From positions 5,491,501-5,555,500 of the forward strand of contig NZ_CP156079.1 of NCBI RefSeq assembly GCF_040892545.1: 64,000 nt of DNA, read 5' to 3'. Position 1 is the stretch's first letter, and every line of letters starts with the position of its first letter. The notes below the pieces were generated by a model. The model saw nothing but the letters and a program-made list of their open reading frames with translations, searched no databases and had not been told where the DNA came from. This document shows, piece by piece, positions 51,852-60,927 of this stretch. This DNA is from Paracidovorax avenae (GTDB taxonomy: Bacteria > Pseudomonadota > Gammaproteobacteria > Burkholderiales > Burkholderiaceae_C). The translations under genes and the position numbers were made by a program.

Positions 51852-53384
51852 CTACTTGTGCCCGCCGCCGCTGGACCAGCCCCCGAAAGAGCCGCCCGAG
51901 GAGCGGTAGCTCGACGAGGTGCAGTTCTCCCGCGCGGGATCGCAGGAGGAACTGCAGCCCCGCGAGAACAACAGCAGCAGAAGGATGAGCACGACCGCCA
52001 CGATGATCACCGTGCCGCAGCCCACGCTGCCGAGGCTGCCCGCGCTCGCGAGCGGGGCGGCGTCGTCGCGCTTGAACAGGTCCTTCTGCCCTTCGAGCTT
52101 GAACGCCTGGGCCACCAGGGCGCTGTCCACCAGGCTGCCCACCGACCATGTGATCTCGCGCGGGGTCTGCTCCATCGACAGCCGGCCCCGGCCGCCCTTG
52201 CTGCTGTAGTCGCGGTTCTGGGTGGCCTGCCCCCGCTCCACGGGCCAGTAGAACTCGCCCAGCACATAGGTGGTCTCGGCGCGGTACTGGTAATCCAGCC
52301 GGTAGGGATTCTGCAGGTAGGTGGCGGTCTGCCCGTCGGCGGACAGCTTGGGCGCGCCCGTCGCGGGCCGCACCAGGCTCCAGCCGTCCGAGGCATCCAC
52401 GAGGAAGGCGAACCCGCGCTGGCGGTTGTAGAGCAGGTACTCGTCCCAGCCGAAGCTTTCGTCGTCGTCCGGCTCGCGGCCCATGCGGTGCTGGAAGCCC
52501 ACCACCTGCCAGACCACGCCTTCGAGCAGGCCGGTCGTGCCCAGCGGAATCAATGGCCGCACCGGCTCGTCCTGCACCGCGTGCCGCAGCTCGCCCCCGA
52601 TGCCGCCCGAGATGTCGATGAGGCTCGCGCACGACGGGCAGGTCAGGCTCTTGGTGGTGTCGAACGCCACCTGCACCGGTGCACCGCAATGCGGGCAGCT
52701 GAACTGGCGCGCCTTCTCGTCTTTCGCCGACTCCTCCCGCAGGCCCTGCATGCGCAGGTCTTCCAGCCGCACGGCGCGACCGCGCTCCACCCGCGGGGGC
52801 GCCTGCGAATAGTCGATGGACAGCACCTCGCCCTGCTCGCTGCGCAGTTCCACCACCGAGAAAGGCTGGCCCAGCGGCGGCAGCTTGGGCAACTCGCCCT
52901 GCGCGGACACGAGATGCGCCTGCACGTTCGCCGCCACGCTGTAGGGCACGCCGTTGATCGCCGTGGTGGCGCCCACGCGGAAGCGCTCCGGTGCGGGCAA
53001 CTCCCGCCCCGGCTCGATGGGCCGCGTGAACACGTAGCCCCCGTTGTCCTCGCCCAGCGTGGCCGTGGTGCCATCCTCCAGGATCGCATTCCACTCGGTC
53101 CACGTGCCCGTGTCGGCCTTGTACTGCAGCCGTCCGATCAGCGTGAACGGCTGCTCCCGCCCGTCCAGTACAGCACGGCCGCTCGCCATGAGCTGCAGCG
53201 GGCTGTGGTCGTCGAACACCTCCGCCATCTTGCCCACGCGCGACAGCACCTCCCCGCTGCGCACCACGGTGCTCTGGCAGTAGGGACAGACGGCGTGCGT
53301 GGACTGCGCGCTGCGGAATTCGACCGGCGCGCCACAGCCCGGGCAGGGTGCGCGGTAGTGGCGCTGAAGTTGGGGGTCGGCCAT
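51852..53384 (-). CDS. DUF4178 domain protein with zinc ribbons
   Basis: 510 residues. Two zinc-ribbon pairs, CPGCGAPVEF ... CPYCQ at residues 14-36 and CPHCGAPVQ ... CPSC around 230-250, flank a DUF4178-like domain; a second DUF4178-like part follows (GTTGLLEGVVWQVVGFQHRM). Near the C terminus a membrane helix (about 455-475) is followed by a Cys/Ser/Gly-rich tail. It lies between DUF350 and SPFH genes on the same strand. The cluster is thought to concern membrane or polyamine stress; no enzymatic function is known. Confidence 0.89.
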   Translation of the reverse strand: MADPQLQRHYRAPCPGCGAPVEFRSAQSTHAVCPYCQSTVVRSGEVLSRVGKMAEVFDDHSPLQLMASGRAVLDGREQPFTLIGRLQYKADTGTWTEWNAILEDGTTATLGEDNGGYVFTRPIEPGRELPAPERFRVGATTAINGVPYSVAANVQAHLVSAQGELPKLPPLGQPFSVVELRSEQGEVLSIDYSQAPPRVERGRAVRLEDLRMQGLREESAKDEKARQFSCPHCGAPVQVAFDTTKSLTCPSCASLIDISGGIGGELRHAVQDEPVRPLIPLGTTGLLEGVVWQVVGFQHRMGREPDDDESFGWDEYLLYNRQRGFAFLVDASDGWSLVRPATGAPKLSADGQTATYLQNPYRLDYQYRAETTYVLGEFYWPVERGQATQNRDYSSKGGRGRLSMEQTPREITWSVGSLVDSALVAQAFKLEGQKDLFKRDDAAPLASAGSLGSVGCGTVIIVAVVLILLLLLFSRGCSSSCDPARENCTSSSYRSSGGSFGGWSSGGGHK

Positions 53385-53499
53385 GTGGGAATCGGTGTTG
53401 TCGGCCTCCTGCCGGCATCCGCGCCGGCAGGGAATGTGGACGCCGCAGCGGTGGACGACCTCGCCACCCGCCGACTGCGCCGCGTCGGGACTCGCCCGC

Positions 53500-54549
53500 T
53501 CAGACCAGCTTCTTGAGCAGCTCCGCCTTCTTGGCGTCGAACTCTTCCTGCGTGAGGATGCCCTTGGCCTTGAGGTCGCCCAGCTTTTCCAGCGTGGCCA
53601 TCACGTCCTCGGGCCGCACGCCCGCCACGGGCACGGCGCCGGCAGCGGCCGGAGCGGGCACACCGGCGCCGCCCTGCAGACCCTGCTGCAGGTTCTGCGC
53701 CAGCACCTGGCCGAGCGCCACGCCCGCACCCAGGCCCATCGCGTCGCCCGCGACGCCGCCCCCGTTGCCCGCGCCTTCCGCGAACTTCGGGATCGACTGC
53801 GCCGTCTGGTACTGCATGAACTTGCCCATGTCGTTGCCGACCATGCCCATGCCGATCTTCTGGTCGAGGATCTTCTGCAGCTCCTCGGGCAGCGACAGGT
53901 TCTGCACCGTCATCGCTTCCAGCTGCAGGCCGATCTTCGCGAAGGCCGGCTGCAGCTCCTTCGCGAGCGCATCGGCGAACATGATCTGGTTGGCCGCGAG
54001 GTCGAGGAACGGCAGGCCGCTCGACGCGATCGCGTTGCTGATGTTCTGCAGCACCAGCCCGCGCAGCTGGCCGTCGAGCTCGCTTACCGTGTAGGCCGCG
54101 CGCGTGCCCGAGATCTCGGTGTGGAACAGCTTGGGATCGGCCACGCGGTACGCGTAATTGCCGAAGGCGCGCAGGCGCACCGCCCCGAAATCCTTGTCGC
54201 GGATGGTGATGGGCTGCGGCGTGCCCCACTTCTGGTCCACCTGCTGGCGCGTGCTGAAGAAGTACACGTCGCTCTTGAACGGGGACTCGAACAGCTTGTC
54301 CCAGTTCTTCAGGTAGGTCAGCACCGGCAGGGTCTGCGTGGTCAGCTTGTAGGTGCCGGGGCCGAACACGTCGGCCACCTTGCCCTCGTTGACGAAGACC
54401 GCCATCTGCGACTCGCGCACCACCAGCGTGCCGCCGTTCTGGATTTCCAGGTCGCGCATCGGAAAGCGCCACGCCAGCGTTCCGTCGTCGTCTTCCGTCC
54501 ACTGGATGATGTCGATGAACTGCTTCTTGATGAAGTCCATGAGGGCCAT
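53500..54549 (-). CDS. SPFH-domain protein with SHOCT tail (YdjI-like)
   Basis: 349 residues. The N-terminal domain (about 1-230) is of the YdjI/virion-core SPFH type (LVVRESQMAVFVNEGKVADVFGPGTYKLTTQTLPVLTYL). A Gly/Ala-rich linker (about 265-315) leads to a SHOCT domain (VMATLEKLGDLKAKGILTQEEFDAKKAELLKKL). SPFH proteins form membrane-associated scaffolds. It is first in the SPFH-DUF4178-DUF350 cluster. Confidence 0.93.
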   Translation of the reverse strand: MALMDFIKKQFIDIIQWTEDDDGTLAWRFPMRDLEIQNGGTLVVRESQMAVFVNEGKVADVFGPGTYKLTTQTLPVLTYLKNWDKLFESPFKSDVYFFSTRQQVDQKWGTPQPITIRDKDFGAVRLRAFGNYAYRVADPKLFHTEISGTRAAYTVSELDGQLRGLVLQNISNAIASSGLPFLDLAANQIMFADALAKELQPAFAKIGLQLEAMTVQNLSLPEELQKILDQKIGMGMVGNDMGKFMQYQTAQSIPKFAEGAGNGGGVAGDAMGLGAGVALGQVLAQNLQQGLQGGAGVPAPAAAGAVPVAGVRPEDVMATLEKLGDLKAKGILTQEEFDAKKAELLKKLV

Positions 54550-54742
54550 GCGGTGCTCCGGCTGTGAAGAAGGGGAGGAAAACGGACTGCGAACCCGTCC
54601 GTGCGGTGGCCGATCATAGCGGCGCCGGGCCTCGGCGCTATCGCCAGCTTCGAGAGGATCAATTGGCGCACGCCAATGAGAATGCCTAGCATTCACACAT
54701 TCCCCGCGAACACCGATACGGAACAAAAGAAGGAGAGCCGCC

Positions 54743-55000
54743 ATGGACCGCATCCGCCATGCCACCCGCCAGAACCTGCCCACGCTCATGAAGACGGGCA
54801 GCTACTACCTCATCCACATCTGCGTGGCGGCCATGGTGGCCTATGCGGTCACCGGCAACCTGATCGCCTCGCTCACGCTGAGCCTGCTGGAACCCACCGT
54901 GCAGGCCGTGGCATTCTTCTTCCATGAGAAGGCCTGGGAGCGCGCAGGCCGGCGCCGCGCCGCCGCAGCGGCATCGCAGCCCGCCGCTGCAGGCGCCTGA
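54743..55000 (+). CDS. DUF2061 membrane protein
   Basis: 85 residues with a DUF2061 core (LMKTGSYYLIHICVAAMVAYAVTGNLIASLTLSLLEPTVQAVAFFFHEKAWER) of two helices. The conserved FHEKAWER end is intact. Function unknown. AGGAGAG precedes ATG at 54743. Confidence 0.92.
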   Translation: MDRIRHATRQNLPTLMKTGSYYLIHICVAAMVAYAVTGNLIASLTLSLLEPTVQAVAFFFHEKAWERAGRRRAAAAASQPAAAGA

Positions 55001-55023
55001 GCGCCACGGGCCGGAGAACCACC

Positions 55024-55143
55024 ATGGAACATGCCTCCACACGCACCGCAGGAGCACATCACCTGCTCGCCATGCAGCCCCGGGCCCTGCCGTTCGCCCA
55101 CTGGCTGGTCGAGCGCCTGGCCGGCCTCGCCACCGGGCGCTGA
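55024..55143 (+). CDS. Possible small protein after DUF2061
   Basis: A 39-codon frame begins with ATG after GGAGAA and starts 23 bases beyond the DUF2061 stop. It is amphipathic (LPFAHWLVERLAGLATGR at the end) and resembles no known family. Its position and ribosome site are the only support. Confidence 0.35.
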   Translation: MEHASTRTAGAHHLLAMQPRALPFAHWLVERLAGLATGR

Positions 55144-55166
55144 ACCCCGCCCGACGCCGCTACAGG

Positions 55167-55469
55167 TCAGGCCCGGGTATCCAGCAGCGAACCGAGCATG
55201 CGGTCCTCGGTCTTGACCATTTGCAGGTTGGCCGAGAAGGCATAGGTCGCGGACATCTGGTCCACCGCGTCCGCCTCCGGCGAGGCCCCTTCCTCCGCGG
55301 CCCGGCCGACGCGCGCCTCCACCCCGCCCTGGTCCGGCACCGCAGACTGCTCCACCGTCTGGCGGCGGAAGCCCTCCGTGTTCATGTTGGCCACGTTGTG
55401 GGCCGAAGTGTCCAGCTGCAGCTGCGCGGCGCGCAGGCCGGAGGAGGCGATGGAGGAAATGGAGGACAT
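55167..55469 (-). CDS. Flagellar basal-body rod-like protein
   Basis: 100 residues beginning MSSISSIASSGLRAAQLQLDTSAHNVANMNTEGFRRQ, the N-terminal motif of flagellar rod/hook proteins (FlgB/FlgC/FlgG type), with a C-terminal helix ending SANLQMVKTEDRMLGSLLDTRA. It is shorter than FlgC (about 135) and stands far from any flagellar genes in the window. It may be an orphan rod paralogue. AGGAG lies before ATG at 55469. Confidence 0.85.
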   Translation of the reverse strand: MSSISSIASSGLRAAQLQLDTSAHNVANMNTEGFRRQTVEQSAVPDQGGVEARVGRAAEEGASPEADAVDQMSATYAFSANLQMVKTEDRMLGSLLDTRA

Positions 55470-55633
55470 GGCGGGAGGCTCCTACAGGAGGGGACGTCGG
55501 CGGATTATGAACGTTGGGAACAGAAATGCGATGTAATTCCGTCATTGCGGGCGACCTTCGAAGATGCTGACGCCGTGAAGATCTGACACGTCTCCTGCAC
55601 ATCCGGGAAATCGGCTAAAGAGAGGGAACGATC

Positions 55634-55737
55634 ATGAAAAAGCCTTTCTGGTCAACCCGCTCCTGGTCGCATGCGGATTAGCTGGATGCAAGAGATCTCC
55701 CAAGCGAGCAGCCGCACGCCACCATTTACGTGGACCC
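55634..55737 (+). pseudogene. Possible frameshifted small lipoprotein remnant
   Basis: ATG at 55634 reads MKKPFWSTRSWSHAD and stops. A one-base shift after MKKPF gives LVNPLLVACGLAGCKRSP, a lipoprotein signal with lipobox LAGC, in the frame of the following cas1 gene. Shift and length are consistent with a decayed entericidin-like gene, but the region is short and chance is possible. Confidence 0.3.
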
Positions 55738-56742
55738 ATGAACGATATCGCCGCATCTGATCTCAAGTCCATACTGCACTCAAAGCGAGCGAATGTTTAT
55801 TACCTCGAACACTGCCGTGTGCTGGTCAATGGAGGCCGGGTCGAATATCTAACGGACACAGGCAAGAAAAGCCTGTATTGGAACATTCCCATCGCCAACA
55901 CGACCAGCATCTTGCTGGGCACGGGTACATCGATCACGCAGGCTGCCATGCGCGAACTGGCCAAGGCAGGGGTGCTGGTGGGCTTTTGCGGCGGCGGTGG
56001 CACCCCCCTGTTCTCCGCCAATGAAGTGGACGTAGAGGTTGCCTGGTTCACCCCTCAAAGCGAGTACCGTCCCACCGACTATCTGCAGGCCTGGGTGCGG
56101 TTCTGGTTCGACGACGAACTTCGCCTGCGAGCCGCAAAACATTTGCAGACCCTGCGGCTGGAGCGGCTGAAGGCCGAATGGAGCACCCGGGCGCTGCGCG
56201 AAGCGGGTTTTGACGCAGACACCGCACGGCTCCAGACCTTGGTGCAGCAATCCAACGCACGAATTGCACAAGCCCCTGATGTTACCGCCCTGCTCACCAA
56301 CGAAGCCCAGTTGACCAAGGCGCTGTTCAGGCTCGCCGTGGAGGCCGTTGGCTATGGCGAATTCACCCGCGCCAAGCGCGGGACGGGCACCGATGCGGCC
56401 AACCGTTTCCTGGACCATGGCAATTACCTGGCTTACGGGTTGGGCGCTACGGCCACGTGGGTGCTGGGTTTGCCGCACGGCTTGGCTGTGCTGCACGGCA
56501 AGACACGCCGCGGTGGTCTGGTGTTCGACGCTGCAGATCTTGTCAAGGACTCAGCCATATTGCCCCAGGCGTTCCTGTCGGCCATGCGCGGCGATGACGA
56601 GCAGCAGTTCCGACGCCAGTGCATCGAAAACCTGACGCGGAGTGCATCGTTGGACTTCATCATCGATGCGCTCAAGCACATCGCTGTCACTACCGCACAG
56701 TTTGCGGAAAAACGGGCGCCGTTGCAGGAGTCCGGAGCATGA
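55738..56742 (+). CDS. cas1f: Type I-F CRISPR-associated integrase Cas1
   Basis: 334 residues. Cas1 with Cas2 inserts new spacers. The I-F-type N terminus (LKSILHSKRANVYYLEHCRVLVNGGRVEYLTD) and the metal-binding residues Glu189 (LTNEAQ), His253, Asp264 and Asp267 (VLHGKTRRGGLVFDAADLVKD) match P. aeruginosa Cas1 (E190/H254/D265/D268) with one-residue offset, so the active site is complete. The stop overlaps the cas2-3 start (ATGA). Confidence 0.97.
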   Translation: MNDIAASDLKSILHSKRANVYYLEHCRVLVNGGRVEYLTDTGKKSLYWNIPIANTTSILLGTGTSITQAAMRELAKAGVLVGFCGGGGTPLFSANEVDVEVAWFTPQSEYRPTDYLQAWVRFWFDDELRLRAAKHLQTLRLERLKAEWSTRALREAGFDADTARLQTLVQQSNARIAQAPDVTALLTNEAQLTKALFRLAVEAVGYGEFTRAKRGTGTDAANRFLDHGNYLAYGLGATATWVLGLPHGLAVLHGKTRRGGLVFDAADLVKDSAILPQAFLSAMRGDDEQQFRRQCIENLTRSASLDFIIDALKHIAVTTAQFAEKRAPLQESGA

Positions 56743-59700
56743 ACGTGCTGTTCGTCGCGCAATGCACCAAACGTGCGCTGACCGAAACGCGCCGCATTCT
56801 GGATCAGTTCGCCGAGCGGCGCGGTGAGCGCACTTGGCAGACGCCCATGACGCAGGAAGGCTTGGCAACCGTTCGCCGTCTGCTGCGCCAGACGGCACGC
56901 AAGAACACTGCCGTGGCCTGCCACTGGATACACGGCCGCGATCACAGTGAACTGCTCTGGGTGGTGGGTGACACCAACCAGTTCAACGACGACGGCGCCG
57001 TGCCCACCAACACCACGACCAGCAACGTGCTGCGCAAGGGCGATGAAAACGCTTGGCACCAACTGCCACTGATGGCCGCACTCGCCGCGCTGGCAGCCCT
57101 AATGCATGACTTGGGAAAAGCCACAAAGGCGTTTCAGGACAGGCTGAGGAATTTCAGCCCGCGCGAGCGGAACCACTACCGACACGAGTGGGTATCAGTG
57201 CGGCTGTTCCAAGCCTTCGTAGGGCAGGACGATGATGCCGGCTGGCTGCAACGGCTCGCGACGTGTGCCGACGCGGATATGGATAGCTTGGCGTTTGAGG
57301 CGTTGTGGCTTGATCATGCGGGCCGGCGGCTTCTGCGCGATGGGCTGGACGAGCCCAAGGCATCTGAACATCTGCCATTCGCGTGCCTGCCACCACTGGC
57401 TCAGGCGGTCGCGTGGCTGGTGTTCACCCATCATCGCCTGCCCTGCCTGCCGGTGAAACAGACGCAAGACGGGAATACAGAGGACATGGAAGACGGCAGG
57501 CGGACTTACCGCCGCTTCGGTGCGCGGCCCAGCTTTTTGAATGCCAGCGATCTGGAGGACGTGTTCCGGAGAGTCAGCGCCGACTGGAACGAGCCGCGCG
57601 AACGTTCGGAGCCATCCACGGTGCAAGCGCATTGGTCGTTCCCGCACGGGCTGCCCGTCAGCACAGCGGCCTGGCGCAAACAGGCCGCACGCTATGCGCG
57701 CAAGTTACTGGAACTGCCGCCCACCGCCATGCACACATGCGTTCTGCATGACCCGTTCGCCATGCATGTGGCGCGACTTTGCCTCATGCTGGCCGACCAC
57801 CACTACTCCAGCATCACAGACAAGACCGCACGGGCCGCGTACCTCAACGAGGGGTATCCGCTCTATGCCAACACGCGCAGCACTCACACTCAAAACAACA
57901 GCTACCAGCCGCCAAAGGAAAAGCACCAGAGTCCACTTTTCAACCAGACCCTGGACGAGCATCTGCTGGGCGTACAAGCCCACGCCACGCTGGTAGCACG
58001 CTCCCTGCCCAGCCTGGCGCGCAGCCTGCCCGCGCTCAGGAACCACAAGCTTCTCAGAAAACGCAGCGCCAACCCGCGCTTCGCCTGGCAGGACAAGGCG
58101 GCCGACCTCGCCGCCAGTGTGCGCGCCCGCGTAGCGCAGCAAGGTGCGTTCATCGTCAACATGGCCTCTACAGGCTGCGGCAAGACGCTGGGTAATGCCC
58201 GCGTCATGAATGCGCTGGCCGACCCGGCCACCGGCATGCGCTGTGCCTTCGCCATCGGGCTGCGTACGCTCACGCTGCAGACCGGGCGGAGCTTTCAAAA
58301 CGATCTGGCACTGGGTGAGGATCAACTCGCCATCCAGGTGGGGGGTGCCGGTAGCCGCACGTTGTTCGACTATTGGGAACAACAGGCAGAAGCCACCGGC
58401 TCTGCCTCCAGTCAGGCGCTGCTGGACGAAGCGGGCACCGTGCTCTACGAAGGCAACGACCAGCATCCGCTACTGCAGCGCCTGACCAACGACGCCAAAG
58501 CCCGCGCGCTGATCGCCGCGCCGCTGCTGGTCTGCACCGTGGACCACCTCACCCCCGCGACCGAAAGCCTGCGCGGCGGCCGACAGATCGCCCCCATGCT
58601 GCGCCTGATGACGAGCGATCTGGTGCTGGACGAGCCCGACGACTTCGATATGGCCGATCTGCCCGCGCTCACCCGGCTGGTGCATTGGGCGGGCCTGTTG
58701 GGTAGCCGCGTGCTGCTGTCATCGGCCACGATGCCGCCGGCGCTGGTGGAAGGGCTGTTCCTGGCCTACCGAGCTGGGCGCGCCGTGCACCAGCAGCACC
58801 GTAGCGAACGGCCCGGCGAGCCCGTGAACGCCTGCTGCCTCTGGATCGATGAGTTCCATCAGACCACGCAGGACTGCGCGGACGGCCCGGCCTTCCGCGA
58901 AGCGCACTCACAGTACGTGCGCAAACGTGTCGGCAAACTCCGGCAGGCCGAGGTGAGGCGGCTGGCCCACATCGCTTCTTTGCCTGAGAGCTGGCATAGC
59001 CTGAATGAAGCCGAACGCCGAAAAGACTTTACCCGTCTGGTGCTGGAGCAAGCCTGGCAGTTGCATCAGCGACCTCACAACCACACCCAAGATGCTGTCA
59101 GCGGCAAGCGCGTGAGCATGGGCCTGATCCGCATGGCCAACATCGCGCCGCTCTACGACGTGGCGCTGGCGATGTATGCACCAGATGCCCTGCCATCGAC
59201 GCTGCAGGGCACCGTGCGCATCCACCTATGCGTGTACCACTCGCAATTCCCTCTGCTGTTGCGCTCGGCCATCGAACAGCAGCTCGATACCCTGCTCAAC
59301 CGCCGTGGCGCGAGAGACAGCGTTAACCCCGCCCTGCAGCGCCCGGCCATGCGCGCACTGATCGGCGCGCACCCGGAGCCCCACCATCTGTTCATCGTGT
59401 TGGGCTCGCCGGTGACGGAAGTGGGCCGGGACCACGACTACGACTGGGCCGTGGTCGAGCCATCTTCCATGCGTTCACTCATCCAACTCGCCGGGCGGGT
59501 GCGCCGGCACCGTCCGGGAGACGTGGCCGGGGTCAACATGGCAGTGCTGGACAGCAACCTGCGGCATTACGAGCATCCCGGCCAGGCGGCATTCTGTAAA
59601 CCAGGCTTCGAGATGGCACATCCGCCTTTCCAATTGAAATCGCACGGGCTGCATGACCTGTTGCCGCAAGCGATGCGTGGCCATGCGCCATGGGCCGTGG

Positions 59701-60242
59701 ATGCACGCCCACGCATTGCCGTGGAGTCCGCAAAACTGTTTCCCCGCGGCCAGCTCGTGGATCTGGAACATGCCCGCATGCACGCCAGCATGCTGCCACG
59801 GTCCTCGGATGCGCCGCTTTTCATCCAGTCGGCCCATCTGCACTGGCATCACCCCGGCCATCTCTGGCTCACCGGCCTGCTGCCCCAGTTCCAGCGCTTT
59901 CGCCATGACCCACTGAGCCGCGACGATGTGGTCCTGTTGCCCGACGAGGAGAAGGAAACGCTGCAACTGCACCGTGTGCAGGACGAAGGCCGGCGTGGAG
60001 AAAAGGTCTATGTACCTGTGCACGAAAGCCTCTGCCTTCCGGTTCCAGATGCGTACGTGGCATCTCCCAGCGTGTCTCCGTGGCTGCAGATCGATCTGAT
60101 GAGCGAGCTGTGGGCTCTGGCGAAAGCACAAGGCCGGCCACTGCAGGAATGTGCTGAACGCTACACCACCGCCAGCCTGCCCCGCACCGACAACGGCTGG
60201 CTGTTTCATCCCGCGCTGGGCTTCACGGTCTGGCGACAGTGA
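56739..60242 (+). CDS. cas3f: Type I-F Cas2-Cas3 fusion nuclease-helicase
   Basis: 1167 residues. Cas2 domain (about 1-95), HD nuclease (His123-Asp124 in LMHDLGK), SF2 helicase with Walker A ASTGCGKT (476-483), DEPD (631-634), LLSSATMP and motif VI QLAGRVRRHR. All key motifs are intact, so it should unwind and degrade target DNA recruited by the Csy complex, and also assist adaptation with Cas1. Start is ATG at 56739, overlapping cas1; the stop is 3 bases from the stop of the inverted higA gene. Confidence 0.97.
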   Translation: MNVLFVAQCTKRALTETRRILDQFAERRGERTWQTPMTQEGLATVRRLLRQTARKNTAVACHWIHGRDHSELLWVVGDTNQFNDDGAVPTNTTTSNVLRKGDENAWHQLPLMAALAALAALMHDLGKATKAFQDRLRNFSPRERNHYRHEWVSVRLFQAFVGQDDDAGWLQRLATCADADMDSLAFEALWLDHAGRRLLRDGLDEPKASEHLPFACLPPLAQAVAWLVFTHHRLPCLPVKQTQDGNTEDMEDGRRTYRRFGARPSFLNASDLEDVFRRVSADWNEPRERSEPSTVQAHWSFPHGLPVSTAAWRKQAARYARKLLELPPTAMHTCVLHDPFAMHVARLCLMLADHHYSSITDKTARAAYLNEGYPLYANTRSTHTQNNSYQPPKEKHQSPLFNQTLDEHLLGVQAHATLVARSLPSLARSLPALRNHKLLRKRSANPRFAWQDKAADLAASVRARVAQQGAFIVNMASTGCGKTLGNARVMNALADPATGMRCAFAIGLRTLTLQTGRSFQNDLALGEDQLAIQVGGAGSRTLFDYWEQQAEATGSASSQALLDEAGTVLYEGNDQHPLLQRLTNDAKARALIAAPLLVCTVDHLTPATESLRGGRQIAPMLRLMTSDLVLDEPDDFDMADLPALTRLVHWAGLLGSRVLLSSATMPPALVEGLFLAYRAGRAVHQQHRSERPGEPVNACCLWIDEFHQTTQDCADGPAFREAHSQYVRKRVGKLRQAEVRRLAHIASLPESWHSLNEAERRKDFTRLVLEQAWQLHQRPHNHTQDAVSGKRVSMGLIRMANIAPLYDVALAMYAPDALPSTLQGTVRIHLCVYHSQFPLLLRSAIEQQLDTLLNRRGARDSVNPALQRPAMRALIGAHPEPHHLFIVLGSPVTEVGRDHDYDWAVVEPSSMRSLIQLAGRVRRHRPGDVAGVNMAVLDSNLRHYEHPGQAAFCKPGFEMAHPPFQLKSHGLHDLLPQAMRGHAPWAVDARPRIAVESAKLFPRGQLVDLEHARMHASMLPRSSDAPLFIQSAHLHWHHPGHLWLTGLLPQFQRFRHDPLSRDDVVLLPDEEKETLQLHRVQDEGRRGEKVYVPVHESLCLPVPDAYVASPSVSPWLQIDLMSELWALAKAQGRPLQECAERYTTASLPRTDNGWLFHPALGFTVWRQ

Positions 60243-60245
60243 ACC

Positions 60246-60557
60246 TCAGGCCGCATGCCACTGCAAAGGATGCACGGCCTTCACAGCGGTTTGCAGCGAT
60301 TCATCCAGTTCGGCCCTGCGCAGGTCATAGACGGTCTGCAGGTTCAGCCACGATTGCGCATCGCCCCCGAAAAAACGGCTCAGGCGCAACGCGGTATCGG
60401 CCGTGATGCCCCGGCGCTCCAGCACGATGTCGTTGATGCGCGAGGCCGGCACATGCAGTTGGCGAGCCAGGGCATTGGCGCTCATCTCCATGGGCTTGAG
60501 ATAGTCCTCGCGCAAGACCTCGCCAGGGTGCACGGGACGCATGCCGTTCTTGAACAT
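60246..60557 (-). CDS. higA: HigA-type antitoxin (XRE family)
   Basis: 103 residues, a helix-turn-helix antitoxin: the N terminus MFKNGMRPVHPGEVLREDYLKPMEMSANALARQLHVPASRIN is the canonical HigA pattern. It neutralises HigB and represses the operon. ATG at 60557 has AAGGAACGGAT before it. It is downstream of the toxin gene, the higBA order. Inserted antisense between cas2-3 and csy1. Confidence 0.94.
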   Translation of the reverse strand: MFKNGMRPVHPGEVLREDYLKPMEMSANALARQLHVPASRINDIVLERRGITADTALRLSRFFGGDAQSWLNLQTVYDLRRAELDESLQTAVKAVHPLQWHAA

Positions 60558-60604
60558 ATCCGTTCCTTCCTTCATTCCATCGATGCGAAGACCTACCCCG
60601 TGGT

Positions 60605-60886
60605 TCAGTGGTAGTCCACGATCTCCACGTCCGCCACCCCTTTTTCGGTCCAGACGAAACACACGCGCCACTGGTCATTGATGCGGATGCTGTGCTGACC
60701 TTCGCGATCCCCCCTCAGCAGTTCCAGCCGATTGCCGGGAGGACTGCGGAGGAAGTCTAGGGTCTGCGCTGCATCCAGCTGTGCCAGTTTGCGCTCTGCC
60801 ACGCTCTGGATATTCGCAAAGCGCCGGGTCTTGCCACTGGTGAACAGCCGCTGGGTTTCCTGGCACTTGAATGAGGTGATAGCCAT
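60605..60886 (-). CDS. higB: HigB-type toxin (RelE/ParE superfamily)
   Basis: 93 residues: MAITSFKCQETQRLFTSG, NRLELLRGDREGQHSIRINDQWRVCFVW and VEIVDYH are the HigB hallmarks; HigB is a ribosome-dependent mRNA interferase. The basic and aromatic residues of the RelE fold are present (R in HSIRINDQWRVCF; H in VDYH). Separated by 47 bases from higA. Confidence 0.95.
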   Translation of the reverse strand: MAITSFKCQETQRLFTSGKTRRFANIQSVAERKLAQLDAAQTLDFLRSPPGNRLELLRGDREGQHSIRINDQWRVCFVWTEKGVADVEIVDYH

Positions 60887-60910
60887 GAGGATGAAGCAAT
60901 TTTATAGCGT

Positions 60911-60927
60911 TTACCGATATTCGGTAA
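60911..60927. promoter_or_regulatory. Palindromic higBA operator
   Basis: TTACCGA-TAT-TCGGTAA is a perfect 7-bp dyad with a 3-base spacer, 25 bases upstream of the higB start and 90 bases before csy1. HigA-type antitoxins bind such dyads. It lies in the only gap shared by higBA and csy1. Confidence 0.75.

Noticed and set aside
55470..55737. CRISPR array or leader upstream of cas1
   Set aside because: No repeated 28-base unit or spacer pattern is present; only the lipoprotein-like remnant and a promoter gap.
60246..60886. Anti-CRISPR pair instead of toxin-antitoxin
   Set aside because: Both proteins show clear HigB and HigA motifs; an Acr role is not supported.
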